From the NCBI RefSeq assembly GCF_000010125.1, contig NC_007350.1, positions 2,046,001-2,110,000 of the forward strand: a DNA stretch of 64,000 nucleotides. Direction: 5' to 3'. This document shows, piece by piece, positions 8,513-18,212 of this stretch. The position numbers were made by a program, and so were the translations under genes. Every line of letters starts with the position of its first letter. Positions within the stretch are counted from its first letter, which is position 1. The DNA is from Staphylococcus saprophyticus subsp. saprophyticus ATCC 15305 = NCTC 7292. Its GTDB lineage: Bacteria > Bacillota > Bacilli > Staphylococcales > Staphylococcaceae. Below the pieces are notes generated by a model. The model was not told the origin of the DNA, searched no databases, and was given only the letters and a program-made list of their open reading frames with translations.

Positions 8513-10027
8513 ATGAAAAAAATTAATTATACACACGAAGAAATTATGGAAAGTACTCCAAGAACCGGTTTCTTCGGCCATCCAAAAGGACTAAGTACAT
8601 TATTCTTCACTGAATTTTGGGAGAGGTTCAGTTACTATGGGATGAAAGCGATACTCATATACTATCTTTACTATAGTGTTGCTGAGGGTGGTTTCGGTCT
8701 AAGTCAAGCAGTTGCAATGCAAATTGTTGCTATCTACGGTACATTAATCTACATGTCAGGTGTCATCGGTGGTTGGATTGCCGACAGGATTACCGGCACC
8801 CAGAATGCCGTCTTTTATGGTGGCTTCTTGATTATGATAGGTCATATCTTACTTTCACTACCAAATAACTTAACGTTAGTCATGGTAGCACTCGCAGTCA
8901 TTATTGCTGGTACCGGTTTATTAAAACCAAATATCTCAACGACCGTTGGTGAATTATATGATCGTAACGATGTCCGTCGTGATGCTGCATTCACATTATT
9001 TTACATGGGTATTAACTTAGGTAGTTTGACTGCACCGTTATTAACGGGTTACTTACAAACTAGAATTAGTTTCCATGCTGGCTTCTTAGCTGCTGCAATT
9101 GGCATGTTCTGTGGTTTAGTCGTTTACGCAATTAAACGTAAGAAAAACTTAGGATTAGCTGGTCGTAATGTTCCTAATCCACTAACTAAGCCTGAACTTA
9201 AAAAATTCGGTTTGATATCTGGTGGTATCATTCTATTATTCTTAATTTACTTACTTATCCTGCAATTAAATAATGCTTTAACTTTAGAAAATTTCAGTTT
9301 CTTAATTACTATTTTAGGTATCGTATTACCGATTTACATCTTTATTAATATGATTGCGAGTAAAGATGTAACGAAAGATGAACGTTCACGTGTTTACAGT
9401 TACATACCTTTATATATCACATCTGTTGCCTTTTGGATGATTCAAGAACAAGGCTCAACGATTTTAGCAACATTCGCAGATAAAAAGACACAATTAGAAA
9501 TGTCAGTGCTTACAAATGGTTTAATTGACTTTTCAATACCATCAGCTTGGGCACAGTCACTCAACCCAATCTTTATCGTGGTACTTGCACCAATATTTGC
9601 AACACTTTGGATGAAATTAGGTAAACACAATCCACCTACCGTTTATAAATTTGCTATCGGTGTAATCGTTGCTGGTTTGTCTTACTTAGTTATGATTATT
9701 CCTTTAGCTACAGGCGTTGAATTAATAAATCCATTATGGCTTGTACTCAGTTTCTTATTAATTACAATTGGTGAACTTTGTATATCACCTGTTGGTTTGT
9801 CTACAACGACTAAATTAGCACCTGTGACATTTACAGCACGTATGATGAGTTTGTGGATGTTAAGTAATGCTACTGCACAAGGACTTAACGCACAACTTGT
9901 TGTTGTCTATACAAAAATAAATCAAAGTGACTATTTTATGTATTCAGGTTTATTTGCAGTCGTTATCGGTATACTTCTATTAATCATTTCACCTAAAGTA
10001 AAACGTGCCATGAAAGGCGTATACTAA
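8513..10027 (+). CDS. dtpT: POT-family proton/oligopeptide transporter (copy 1)
   Basis: Proton-coupled di/tripeptide importer of 504 aa with about fourteen helices. The POT signature is present at the first helix: TEFWERFSYYGM with the E-x-x-E-R proton-coupling motif, followed by GGWIADRITGT. A strong GGGGGAGGG precedes the ATG. A second, similar POT gene follows 370 bp downstream in the same direction, each with its own terminator, so they are tandem paralogues. The symbol reflects the family; which copy is orthologous to S. aureus dtpT I cannot tell. Confidence 0.9.
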   Translation: MKKINYTHEEIMESTPRTGFFGHPKGLSTLFFTEFWERFSYYGMKAILIYYLYYSVAEGGFGLSQAVAMQIVAIYGTLIYMSGVIGGWIADRITGTQNAVFYGGFLIMIGHILLSLPNNLTLVMVALAVIIAGTGLLKPNISTTVGELYDRNDVRRDAAFTLFYMGINLGSLTAPLLTGYLQTRISFHAGFLAAAIGMFCGLVVYAIKRKKNLGLAGRNVPNPLTKPELKKFGLISGGIILLFLIYLLILQLNNALTLENFSFLITILGIVLPIYIFINMIASKDVTKDERSRVYSYIPLYITSVAFWMIQEQGSTILATFADKKTQLEMSVLTNGLIDFSIPSAWAQSLNPIFIVVLAPIFATLWMKLGKHNPPTVYKFAIGVIVAGLSYLVMIIPLATGVELINPLWLVLSFLLITIGELCISPVGLSTTTKLAPVTFTARMMSLWMLSNATAQGLNAQLVVVYTKINQSDYFMYSGLFAVVIGILLLIISPKVKRAMKGVY

Positions 10028-10078
10028 TCGTTCATATTACTATTTAAAATCAACTTATGATTTTAAATGAATTAATAT

Positions 10079-10118
10079 TGCTCATCCAAGCTTATAAAGC
10101 TGGGTGAGCAGTTTTTTT
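10079..10118 (+). terminator. Terminator after the first POT gene
   Basis: Arms TGCTCATCC and GGGTGAGCA with an inner AAGCTT/AGCT stem, followed by seven T residues. Confidence 0.85.
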
Positions 10119-10288
10119 ATTTCCTAATAGTTTTTTTATTATAAGGACATTGAGTACAAACATACCCCTCTTCACATTCATTACTGATGCAAAGCAAGCT
10201 ATATATTATTCATTTTATAATTACATCTAATTATCATCATTTAAATGAGGAAATTAAATGGTATAAAATTGATTGCATAAAATAACAG

Positions 10289-10320
10289 AATATTCTCAAT
10301 ATTCTTATTTTGAGAATATT
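10289..10320 (+). promoter_or_regulatory. Inverted pair of CodY-like boxes before the second POT gene
   Basis: An 11-bp perfect inverted repeat (AATATTCTCAA / TTGAGAATATT, 10-nt spacer). Read outward-in, each arm with its flank matches the CodY consensus AATTTTCWGAAAATT at 12 of 15 positions (10289-10303 on plus, 10320-10306 on minus). It lies about 80 bp upstream of the start. CodY repression of a peptide importer in rich nutrient would make sense; the hairpin could instead act in RNA. The rest of 10119-10397 shows nothing else. Confidence 0.5.
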
Positions 10321-10397
10321 ATTGCAATTTAATTTAATAAAGCGTAAAATTTTTTTTATATATTTTTATTGGGAGTAAGAAAGGACGGGAATGTTTT

Positions 10398-11903
10398 ATG
10401 CAAGACAAATACATAGCGCAAGACTCAGCAGTAGAATCAATTCCTCAAAAAGGATTTTTTGGACATCCTAAAGGACTAGGGGTGCTATTCTTTGTAGAAT
10501 TTTGGGAAAGATTTAGCTACTATGGTATGCGCGCTTTACTTATCTTTTATATGTATTTCGCTATAAAAGATGGCGGACTAGGTATGGATAAAGGTACCGC
10601 ACAGTCAGTTATGGCTGTTTACGGTGCACTAATATATATGACATCGGTACTTGGTGGTTGGATTTCGGATAGAATTACGGGTACACGTGCTGCTACTTTC
10701 TATGGTGGTGTACTCATTATTATCGGGCATATTTTCTTAAGTTTACCATTAGATATTGTCGGATTATTTATCTCAATGTTCTTCATTATCGTTGGATCTG
10801 GTTTAATGAAACCAAGTATTTCTAATATCGTTGGTCGATTATACCCAGAAAATGATACACGTATTGATGCAGGCTTTGTTATTTTCTATATGTCTGTCAA
10901 TCTAGGTGGACTTATTTCACCATTGATTCTAAATCAGTTCGTAAATACTGGTAATTTCCATGCTGGTTTCTTAATTGCAGCTGTAGGTATGGCGCTTGGT
11001 TTAGCTTGGTACATGATATTTAACAAGAAAAATATCGGTAATGTAGGTACAAAACCAACGAATCCATTAAACCAAAGCGAAAAGAAAAAATATGCATTGA
11101 TATTTATCGTGGCTATTTTAATTATTGCTGCAGTGCTTGTTATTACAGCATTAACTGGTACATTATCATTTAATATCGTTAGTACAACTGTATTGATACT
11201 TGGTGTAGCATTACCAATTATCTATTTCACAATTATGATTCGTAGTAAAGATGTTACTGATGATGAACGCTCACGTGTTATTTCATTTATACCACTTTTC
11301 CTTTTAGGTGTTGTATTCTGGTCTATTCAAGAACAAGGTGCCAACGTACTTAACCTATTTGCCTTTGAAAGTAGTGATATGAAATTAAACCTCTTTGGTT
11401 GGAAGACAGATTTCGGTCCAGCACTATTCCAATCCATTAACCCATTATTCATCGTGTTATTAGCACCTGTTATCTCACTGATATGGGCAAAAATGGCACG
11501 ACGTCAACCAAGTTTAGCAACTAAATTTGTACTCGGTGCGTCACTAGCTGGTGCTTCTTACATTATGATTGGTTTAATTGGTCACACATCTGGTAATAAT
11601 TTAAGTGTTAACTGGGTTATTCTTTCCTACATTATTTGTGTTATTGGTGAATTATGTTTATCTCCTACAGGTAACAGTGCAGCAGTTAAATTAGCACCAA
11701 AAGCATTTAACACACAAATGATGAGTTTATGGTTATTAACGAATGCATGTGCGCAAGCAATTAACGGTACCTTAGTTAAATTGATTGAACCGCTTGGCCA
11801 TAAAAATTACTTCCTACTTTTAGGTGGTATTGCAATCGTAGTCAGCCTTGTTATTCTTGCTTTCGTACCAAAAATTGTCAAAGGCATGCGCGGTATTAAA
11901 TAG
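10398..11903 (+). CDS. POT-family proton/oligopeptide transporter (copy 2)
   Basis: 501 aa, same fold and signatures as its upstream neighbour: VEFWERFSYYGM near residue 31-42, GGWISDRITGT, and the mid-protein SKDVTDDERSRV loop shared with copy 1. Uptake of di/tripeptides driven by protons is the family role. The start follows AGGACGGG. The two copies have diverged in their central linker and C-terminal half, suggesting different specificity or regulation rather than a recent duplication. Confidence 0.9.
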   Translation: MQDKYIAQDSAVESIPQKGFFGHPKGLGVLFFVEFWERFSYYGMRALLIFYMYFAIKDGGLGMDKGTAQSVMAVYGALIYMTSVLGGWISDRITGTRAATFYGGVLIIIGHIFLSLPLDIVGLFISMFFIIVGSGLMKPSISNIVGRLYPENDTRIDAGFVIFYMSVNLGGLISPLILNQFVNTGNFHAGFLIAAVGMALGLAWYMIFNKKNIGNVGTKPTNPLNQSEKKKYALIFIVAILIIAAVLVITALTGTLSFNIVSTTVLILGVALPIIYFTIMIRSKDVTDDERSRVISFIPLFLLGVVFWSIQEQGANVLNLFAFESSDMKLNLFGWKTDFGPALFQSINPLFIVLLAPVISLIWAKMARRQPSLATKFVLGASLAGASYIMIGLIGHTSGNNLSVNWVILSYIICVIGELCLSPTGNSAAVKLAPKAFNTQMMSLWLLTNACAQAINGTLVKLIEPLGHKNYFLLLGGIAIVVSLVILAFVPKIVKGMRGIK

Positions 11904-11980
11904 TTTCTACAATTTCAAAAAACTATTTATTCTGATGATTTTCATTTTAAAAACATCTGGGTCATACGTACCCATGTTCA

Positions 11981-12019
11981 AAAAGAGGACTTCCATAAAT
12001 GGATGAGTCCTCTTTTTTT
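11981..12019 (+). terminator. Terminator after the second POT gene
   Basis: Arms AAAAGAGGACT and AGTCCTCTTTT with an inner TCCA/TGGA stem, then a T-run. A smaller hairpin (ACAT.TGGGT / ACCCATGT) precedes it at about 11953-11977. Confidence 0.88.
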
Positions 12020-12360
12020 AAAGATTTACGATTTTGAATGTCCTTATTGGTCTATGGTTTATGGCTCGAGCTTGAAATCTCTCACTCATACAATGATCCT
12101 AGGTATCAACCATTGATACAACATAGATTAAAGTAAGAAAGCCCCTTTTCACCTCTATGTGACACTTATATAGAGATATTTTTTATTGAATGGCTGATTT
12201 GCGGCCCTATATATGGAAATTTTTATCACCATACTCAAATACAATTCGCAGATAAACTTGATTAATACATGAATCCCTACATACATATATACGACATTAA
12301 ACATATTTTTAACTAAAAACGGGTACACTGATATAGATACAAATCTAAAATCAAAGAAAT
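12020..12360. other. Intergenic region before the diacylglycerol-kinase-like gene
   Basis: 341 bases without a gene. I see one 7-3-7 inverted repeat (GTATCAA, CCA, TTGATAC at 12103-12119) and AT-rich promoter-like sequence, but no convincing -35/-10 pair. Confidence 0.4.
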
Positions 12361-13320
12361 ATGGTGAGCACCTTGACTAAAAAACAATTTAAACATGGCG
12401 TATTATTTTACCATGAACATACCGGGATTAAAGACATCTATAGAGGTCTAGGAGATGTCGCAACATCCTTAACTACATTTTGTAGACATTTATCAATACA
12501 ACTCAGTGAAAATGAAGGAGATATTATTACCTTCTGCCAAAAAATTAAAGATAAACGTTACAGTGATGATGTTGATATTATCTTTATTTTAGGCGGCGAT
12601 GGTACGGTCAATGAGTTAGTTAATGGCATTATGAAGAGTGAATTAAATCTTCCTATTGGTATCATTCCAGGAGGCACATTTAATGATTTTGTAAAAACTT
12701 TAAATCTTAATCCACGTCATAAAATGGCCAGTCAACAACTGATGAATGCGGAATTAAGACCTTACGATGTCATGAAGATAAATGATGAATATGCACTCAA
12801 CTTTGTTGGACTTGGATTAATTGTTCAAAATGCTGAAAATGTACAAAATGGTAATAAAGATATCTTTGGTAAGTTAAGTTATGTAGGTTCTACAGTTAAA
12901 ACGTTACTTAATCCAGAGCATTTTGATTATAAAATTTCAGTTGATAATCAAACCGTAGACGGTAATACTTCAATGCTCGTCGTAGCCAATGGACCTTTTA
13001 TAGGTGGAAGTCGTATTCCATTAACCGATTTATCACCTAATGATGGTTATTTAAATACGTTCATCTTCAAAGAACAAAGTTCAAGTGTTTTAAATGATGT
13101 ATTTAAACAACGTGATAGCATGAATTGGAACAAAATGACAGAAGGCATTAAACATTTACCGGCAAAAAAAATAACGATTGAAACAGATCCACAAATGAAG
13201 GTGGATATTGATGGAGAAATTAATCTAAAAACACCTTTAGAAATTGAAGTTATCCCAAATGCTATTCAAATCTTGACATTGCCTGAAGCACAAGCAACGA
13301 ACCAACCAGAAAGTGAATAA
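12361..13320 (+). CDS. Diacylglycerol kinase / YegS-like lipid kinase
   Basis: DAGK catalytic-domain protein of up to 319 aa. The nucleotide-binding GGDGTVNE motif lies at residues 78-85, followed by the family's [13 protein letters not shown] loop. It probably phosphorylates a lipid such as diacylglycerol; the exact substrate is not readable. Start uncertain: the ATG at 12361 has little Shine-Dalgarno, whereas a TTG at 12373 has GGTGA correctly placed, removing four residues. It is a separate gene from a dgkB orthologue in the usual sense; only family-level naming is supported. Confidence 0.85.
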
Positions 13321-13401
13321 ATGATATAGTGATATGAGATGACTTCACTTACAGTACTCTCTAACTTATAAAATAATGGATTAATTTCATAGCAATAAAC
13401 A

Positions 13402-13442
13402 AAAACGAGTCTGGGACATAAATAGATGTCTCAGACTCGTTT
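13402..13442. terminator. Bidirectional terminator between convergent genes
   Basis: Arms AACGAGTCTGGGACA and TGTCTCAGACTCGTT with one mismatch, A-rich on the left and T-rich on the right. It serves the lipid-kinase gene on plus and the deoxyribonucleotidase on minus. Member of the GAGTCTGRGACA family. Confidence 0.85.
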
Positions 13443-13490
13443 CTTATTAAACTAAATGATTTATGTCTCTACCCAATTTTATGACAATGT

Positions 13491-14039
13491 TTAGATATGA
13501 TATGCACTATCACCTAGGAAATATTGTTCTACCTCTTTCCAGTTATTAACACGTGTAAATCTATCATCATTAATATTATGTGTAGCCGTATATATAATTG
13601 GTGTACCCTTGAAAATACTTAGTTGTCTTGGGTTATCATCAATTAAATAATCTGCATGTACAATATCTTTTCTACCACAAAATACAAAATGCTGTGGATC
13701 TAAGAATGGGAAGTACTCTCTTAACCACGCGTATTTATCATGAAATGACGTTGGAACGTCCATTGCTGCAGTTGCGATAAACACATCATAGTGTTCTGTT
13801 AATTTTTTAACAACATCTTGCGCATCTGACATCACTTTTAATTTCTTAAAAAAGCCAGGCTCCCTTAAAATTTCAGTTAACAAACCATCATGCTCTGGCA
13901 TGGCATGTCTCAACTTAATGCCATCTAACATATCAATCGTAATCCCTAAGTCTGTACGTTGATTGACATCTTCAATCAATGCACCTACAGTATCTGCAAG
14001 CACTTCGTCCATATCAATCGCAATCTTCTTTTTTGTCAT
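13491..14039 (-). CDS. 5'(3')-deoxyribonucleotidase (HAD superfamily)
   Basis: 182 aa of the NT5C family, which dephosphorylates deoxyribonucleoside monophosphates. Motif I is DMDEV (residues 9-13), with the nucleophile D9 and acid/base D11; motif II is the TAAMD region; motif III/IV is the K-x-x-x-x-ADYLIDD segment. Length fits the type-C cytosolic family. It stands alone, convergent with the lipid kinase and divergent in spacing from hisC (177 nt upstream). Confidence 0.85.
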   Translation of the reverse strand: MTKKKIAIDMDEVLADTVGALIEDVNQRTDLGITIDMLDGIKLRHAMPEHDGLLTEILREPGFFKKLKVMSDAQDVVKKLTEHYDVFIATAAMDVPTSFHDKYAWLREYFPFLDPQHFVFCGRKDIVHADYLIDDNPRQLSIFKGTPIIYTATHNINDDRFTRVNNWKEVEQYFLGDSAYHI

Positions 14040-14216
14040 GTCTCACTCTACTCCCTTTTCAATTCATAATCTAAAATAAATAGCACACGATACATCGTCA
14101 TATAGGCTAAATCTAATAGTTAATATTTATTTAAGTATAGCAAAAACGTTCAACGAAACCAAAATTGCAATAAAATTACAAATTTAGTAACGTAGAACGT
14201 TTCGTTCATACACCTT

Positions 14217-15272
14217 TTATAAAGTAAACTGCGCTAATACTTCACGCATTTTTGCATTTTGTTCTGGGAAACCGATCGTAATTCTTACGCCATTCGGAAA
14301 TTCTCTTGTTATGCATCCCACATTGAGTAATGCTTCATATAATTCATGTGGTTTGTCCGTCTTAACAAAGACAAAATTAGTTTGGCTTGGGTAAAAGTGA
14401 TCACTTTGTGATAATTCAAAGAATTTTTCTCTTTCCTCTGCATTACGTTCACGGATAGAAGCTAAGTATTCTTGATCTTCCAACGCAGCTAATGCAGCAT
14501 ATTCAGATAAACGTCCTACGTTAAATGGTGGACGTATGATATTATACTTTTCAATGGCTTCTTTTGCTGCAATTACATAACCAATACGCATGCCTGCTAA
14601 GCCATATGCTTTTGAAAATGTACGCAATAAAAATGCGTTTTCAAATTCTTGTTGTAAAGCTAAAGTATCTGGAAAATCTTTGGCTGTAGCGAATTCTACG
14701 TATGCTTCATCTACAATCACTGGAATATGACTTGGTACACGTTCCAAGAAATTGCGAAGCGCATCATGTGTAAAATATCTACCAGTCGGATTATTTGGAT
14801 TACATAACCATACCAGTTTAGTATCATTATCTATTTCTGATAAGATGCCATCCAAATCAAATTCACCGTTTTGTAATGGAACTTGCACCACATTTGCAGA
14901 TTCTACAATTGCGTTATGATAATATTGGCCAAATGTCATCTCGCTCGTCACAATTTTATCACCAGGCGTCAATACTGCTCTCGAAATCATTAAAATGACT
15001 TCATCTAAACCTGCACCAAATAAAATGCGTGCTGGGTCTATATTTAAATGTTTGCTAATTGCCTCTTTGATTAATGGAGAACCTGTTTCTGGATAATATT
15101 GCAATTCATCTAAATGTGCTTGAATTGCTTCTTTAACTTTTGGTGACGGACCATATAAATTCTCATTCGATGCTAATTTATGTAATTCGCCTTTAATACC
15201 ATAATTTTCTTTTAATGCTCTAGGTGATAACCCAGGTTCATATGCTGATAATTGCTCTATTTGTTTCTTCAT
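14217..15272 (-). CDS. hisC: Histidinol-phosphate aminotransferase-type enzyme HisC
   Basis: PLP-dependent class I/II aminotransferase, 351 aa. The Schiff-base lysine is K221 ([15 protein letters not shown]); other PLP contacts are N158-P-N-N-P-T-G and D188-E-A-Y. No other his gene is nearby, as in S. aureus where hisC is also detached, so the enzyme may serve aromatic amino acids as well as histidine. Shine-Dalgarno AAGGAGG lies 12 nt upstream, slightly far. No T-box was seen upstream. Confidence 0.9.
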   Translation of the reverse strand: MKKQIEQLSAYEPGLSPRALKENYGIKGELHKLASNENLYGPSPKVKEAIQAHLDELQYYPETGSPLIKEAISKHLNIDPARILFGAGLDEVILMISRAVLTPGDKIVTSEMTFGQYYHNAIVESANVVQVPLQNGEFDLDGILSEIDNDTKLVWLCNPNNPTGRYFTHDALRNFLERVPSHIPVIVDEAYVEFATAKDFPDTLALQQEFENAFLLRTFSKAYGLAGMRIGYVIAAKEAIEKYNIIRPPFNVGRLSEYAALAALEDQEYLASIRERNAEEREKFFELSQSDHFYPSQTNFVFVKTDKPHELYEALLNVGCITREFPNGVRITIGFPEQNAKMREVLAQFTL

Positions 15273-15379
15273 TGTTGTATCGGTCCTCCTTGAATTTACA
15301 GAAATTTCAAAACTTAATAACCATTATAAACCCAATGTTCAACGAAAATCAATGCATCCTTATCATCAAATTAAGTTTA

Positions 15380-15424
15380 AAATATGAGGCCAGTACATCA
15401 TTAGATGTCTCAGCCTCATATTTT
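15380..15424 (-). terminator. Terminator of the osmolyte/ergothioneine ABC operon
   Basis: Arms AATATGAGGC and GCCTCATATT enclosing an inner ACATC/GATGT stem, directly after the stop at 15431. A variant of the GAGACA terminator family. Confidence 0.8.
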
Positions 15425-15430
15425 TGTATA

Positions 15431-16948
15431 CTAATGTTTTATTAAATTGTGTTTTTCTAAATAATCTTTTGCCACTTGATATGGATCTTTATTCTTAACG
15501 GTTACATCATAATTCATCTGTTGCATATCTTCATCTGAAATTTTACCTTCTAATTTATTCAGTGGTTTTTTAATTTCTGGATGTTCTTTTAAGTATGATT
15601 CCTTAAACATAGGTGCCCCTTGATAAGGTGGGAAGACATGTTTATCATCTTCTAATACAACCATATCATATTCTTTAAGTTCAGCATCTGTTGAATAAGC
15701 ATCAATCAAATTAATGTCTCCATTTTCAATTGCTTGATAACGTAATTTAGGCTCCATTGTTTTCACGTCACCTAAATCAAGGTCATATGCTTTTTTAACG
15801 GCAGGATAACCATCGCCACGATCATTAAATTCTAAAGTAAAGCCAGGTTTAATCTGATCACTTACTTTATTTAAATCACCAATCGTCTTAATATGATGTG
15901 CTTCTGCAAAGTCTCTTTTAACTGCTAAAGCATACGTATTGTTGTATTTCATTGGTTTCAGCATTGTCATATCAAATTTATCTTCCAGACTAGATTTTGC
16001 TTGTTGATAGACTTGCGCTTCTTTTTTAGATTTTAAATCCTCTTTTGTTAGTTCACCTAGTACCGTACCTGTAAACTCTAAATAGCCATCAATGTCATCC
16101 GATTTTAATGCATTAAATAAGAATGATGTTTTTCCCATACCGTCTTTAACTTCTACAGTATCCTCGGTATCTTGTTCAATTAAAATCTTATACATATTCG
16201 TAATCACGGATGGCTCAGAACCTAATTTACCTGCTAGAGTCACTTTGTCACCCTTTTGACCTAGCATAGGCGCAATAATCACTAATAATAAAATAATTAC
16301 AATGACGCCAAGCGAAATAAGTAATTTTTTATATGACATGTTTTGCATATATCTTAAAACTAAATCAAATAGTATAGCTAATAATGCTGCTGGAATGGCA
16401 CCAATTAGTATTAATGAAGTATCATTTCGGTCGATACCTAACAAGATAAGATCACCTAAACCACCAGCACCTATTAATGCTGCAAGTGTAGCAGTCCCAA
16501 TAATTAAAACCATCGCTGTTCTAATACCAGCCATAATAACAGGCATAGCAATAGGTAATTCGACTTTCGAAAGACGTCGTCCAGGTTTCATACCTATCCC
16601 TTTTGCCGCTTCCACTAGTGATGGATCCACTTCGTTTATACCTGTATATGTATTTCTTAAAATAGGTAATAATGCATATACAACTAACGCAATCACCGCT
16701 GGTACTTTACCAATACCGAACAACGGGATCATAAGACCTAATAAAGCAAGAGAAGGTATTGTTTGTAACACTGCAGCAATATTCATAATAACTTCAGACA
16801 ATTTACGTGTCTTTGTTAAGGCAATACCTAATGGTACACCTATTAAAGCCGCAATCAACAGAGCAATAAATGAAATTTGAATATGTTCAAATATCGTGGT
16901 TAATAATTCTCCCCTACGTTGAATGAGTGTATCTATGAAGGCATTCAT
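15431..16948 (-). CDS. ABC transporter permease fused to substrate-binding domain (OpuC/EgtU type)
   Basis: 505 aa. Residues 1 to about 210 form a BPD_transp_1 permease (six helices; the EAA-like loop is EAAKGIGMKPGRRL). A linking helix (about 212-232) is followed by an extracellular OpuAC-type binding domain to the C terminus. Fused permease-binder subunits occur in bile/osmolyte importers and in the ergothioneine importer EgtU. The aromatic/acidic pocket residues cannot be assigned by eye, so substrate is left open between quaternary amines and ergothioneine. Overlaps its ATPase gene by 4 bp. Confidence 0.85.
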   Translation of the reverse strand: MNAFIDTLIQRRGELLTTIFEHIQISFIALLIAALIGVPLGIALTKTRKLSEVIMNIAAVLQTIPSLALLGLMIPLFGIGKVPAVIALVVYALLPILRNTYTGINEVDPSLVEAAKGIGMKPGRRLSKVELPIAMPVIMAGIRTAMVLIIGTATLAALIGAGGLGDLILLGIDRNDTSLILIGAIPAALLAILFDLVLRYMQNMSYKKLLISLGVIVIILLLVIIAPMLGQKGDKVTLAGKLGSEPSVITNMYKILIEQDTEDTVEVKDGMGKTSFLFNALKSDDIDGYLEFTGTVLGELTKEDLKSKKEAQVYQQAKSSLEDKFDMTMLKPMKYNNTYALAVKRDFAEAHHIKTIGDLNKVSDQIKPGFTLEFNDRGDGYPAVKKAYDLDLGDVKTMEPKLRYQAIENGDINLIDAYSTDAELKEYDMVVLEDDKHVFPPYQGAPMFKESYLKEHPEIKKPLNKLEGKISDEDMQQMNYDVTVKNKDPYQVAKDYLEKHNLIKH

Positions 16949-17907
16949 TCATGATGACCTCCTTTACGTTCCGATAATATTTCAAAAATGTCCTGACGAC
17001 TTAACACGTGTTGCGTAGCATTTGTAATATCTTGAACGATAATTGCTTCATGACTTGCTAACGCTGAATAGATATCTTTCACGTATTTGTCACTATCGAT
17101 AACAGGATAACCTGCTTTCACATCTTGCTCATGGATAGGAAGTCCATCAATGATTTCTGATAATTTTAAATCATTAACCGTACGTTGTAATTGATTTCCC
17201 ATAAATTGTTTCACAAAGTCATTTTTAGGATGATTGATGAATCCTTCTGGCGTATCAATTTGTTCTACATGACCTTTATTTAACAAACAAATTCTATCTC
17301 CCAATTTCATTGCTTCTTGAATATCATGTGTCACAAAAATAATCGTTTTCTTGATTTGTTGTTGAAGTTCTAATAAATCATCTTGTAATTTCTCTCGACT
17401 AATGGGATCTAACGCACTAAATGGCTCATCCATTAAGATAACTGGTGGATCGGCTGCTAATGCTCGAACAACGCCTACACGTTGTTGTTGACCACCAGAT
17501 AGCTCATCAGGTTTTCTATTTTTATATGTTTCTGGTTCTAAACCAACCATATCCATGAGTTCTTCAACACGCTGATTCGTTGTTTGTTCATTCCATTTTT
17601 TCATCTGTGGTACTTGCGCAATGTTTTCTTTAATTGTCATATGTGGAAATAAAGCAATTTGTTGCAACACATACCCAATATCCCATCTCATTTCATAAAC
17701 AGGATAGTCACTTATCGGCTTATCATTAAAATAGATGTAACCTTCTGAAAGTGAGATTAATCTATTAATCATCTTTAAAGTTGTCGTCTTACCGCAACCA
17801 GATGGCCCAATCAATACAAAAAATTCCCCTTTTTGTATATTGAAACTGATATCATCTACGGCTGTTTTATCCCCATAACGTTTTACTACATTTTTAAATT
17901 CTATCAC
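16945..17907 (-). CDS. ABC transporter ATP-binding protein with CBS-type tail (OpuCA/EgtV type)
   Basis: 320 aa. Walker A is GPSGCGKTT, signature LSGGQQQRVGVVRAL, Walker B VILMDEPFSALD, H-loop VTHD. The C-terminal ~70 residues resemble a CBS domain (GYPVIDSDKYVKDI), which in OpuA-type ATPases senses ionic strength or nucleotides; only one CBS-like unit is apparent. Start is GTG with AAGGTGA five bases upstream. It is cotranscribed and translationally coupled (ATGA) with the fused permease/binding gene. Confidence 0.88.
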   Translation of the reverse strand: MIEFKNVVKRYGDKTAVDDISFNIQKGEFFVLIGPSGCGKTTTLKMINRLISLSEGYIYFNDKPISDYPVYEMRWDIGYVLQQIALFPHMTIKENIAQVPQMKKWNEQTTNQRVEELMDMVGLEPETYKNRKPDELSGGQQQRVGVVRALAADPPVILMDEPFSALDPISREKLQDDLLELQQQIKKTIIFVTHDIQEAMKLGDRICLLNKGHVEQIDTPEGFINHPKNDFVKQFMGNQLQRTVNDLKLSEIIDGLPIHEQDVKAGYPVIDSDKYVKDIYSALASHEAIIVQDITNATQHVLSRQDIFEILSERKGGHHE

Positions 17908-18043
17908 TTTTTCACCTTCACTTTAATATACTCAAATTACAATTATTATAGTTTATTCCCTATTTATATATAATTTATGTATTATTCATCAAAAACTCAA
18001 AACAACATTAAACATACATCTTATAAAACTTTTTATAAAAATA

Positions 18044-18125
18044 GCGAAGTTAATTTTTAACAAAAACTAAATCTATGGCATACATGGTTGCATAGAAATA
18101 TTAATTATTGTCAAATTAACTTCGC
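18044..18125 (-). other. Long-range inverted repeat downstream of recQ
   Basis: Perfect 13-bp arms (GCGAAGTTAATTT, 18044-18056; AAATTAACTTCGC, 18113-18125) separated by 56 nt containing a smaller CTATG/CATAG hairpin (18073-18095). On the minus strand the right-hand end runs into TATTTTTAT, so it may be a long-loop terminator for recQ, or a small structured RNA. The rest of 17908-18212 is AT-rich and holds the promoter region of the ABC operon. Confidence 0.5.
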
Positions 18126-18212
18126 AGTTATGTTGTTCATGATAAGTACACATTTTCATTTATATTATTAAGTATATAGATATATTTTTGAAAATTAAAA
18201 TGTTTAGCTCAT

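Noticed and set aside
12103-12119. 7-3-7 inverted repeat as an operator
   Set aside because: More than 240 bp from the next start codon with no adjoining promoter; kept only as a note.
16302-16880. 192-residue plus-strand frame antisense to the fused ABC permease
   Set aside because: Mirror of the permease coding sequence, without start signals or homology.
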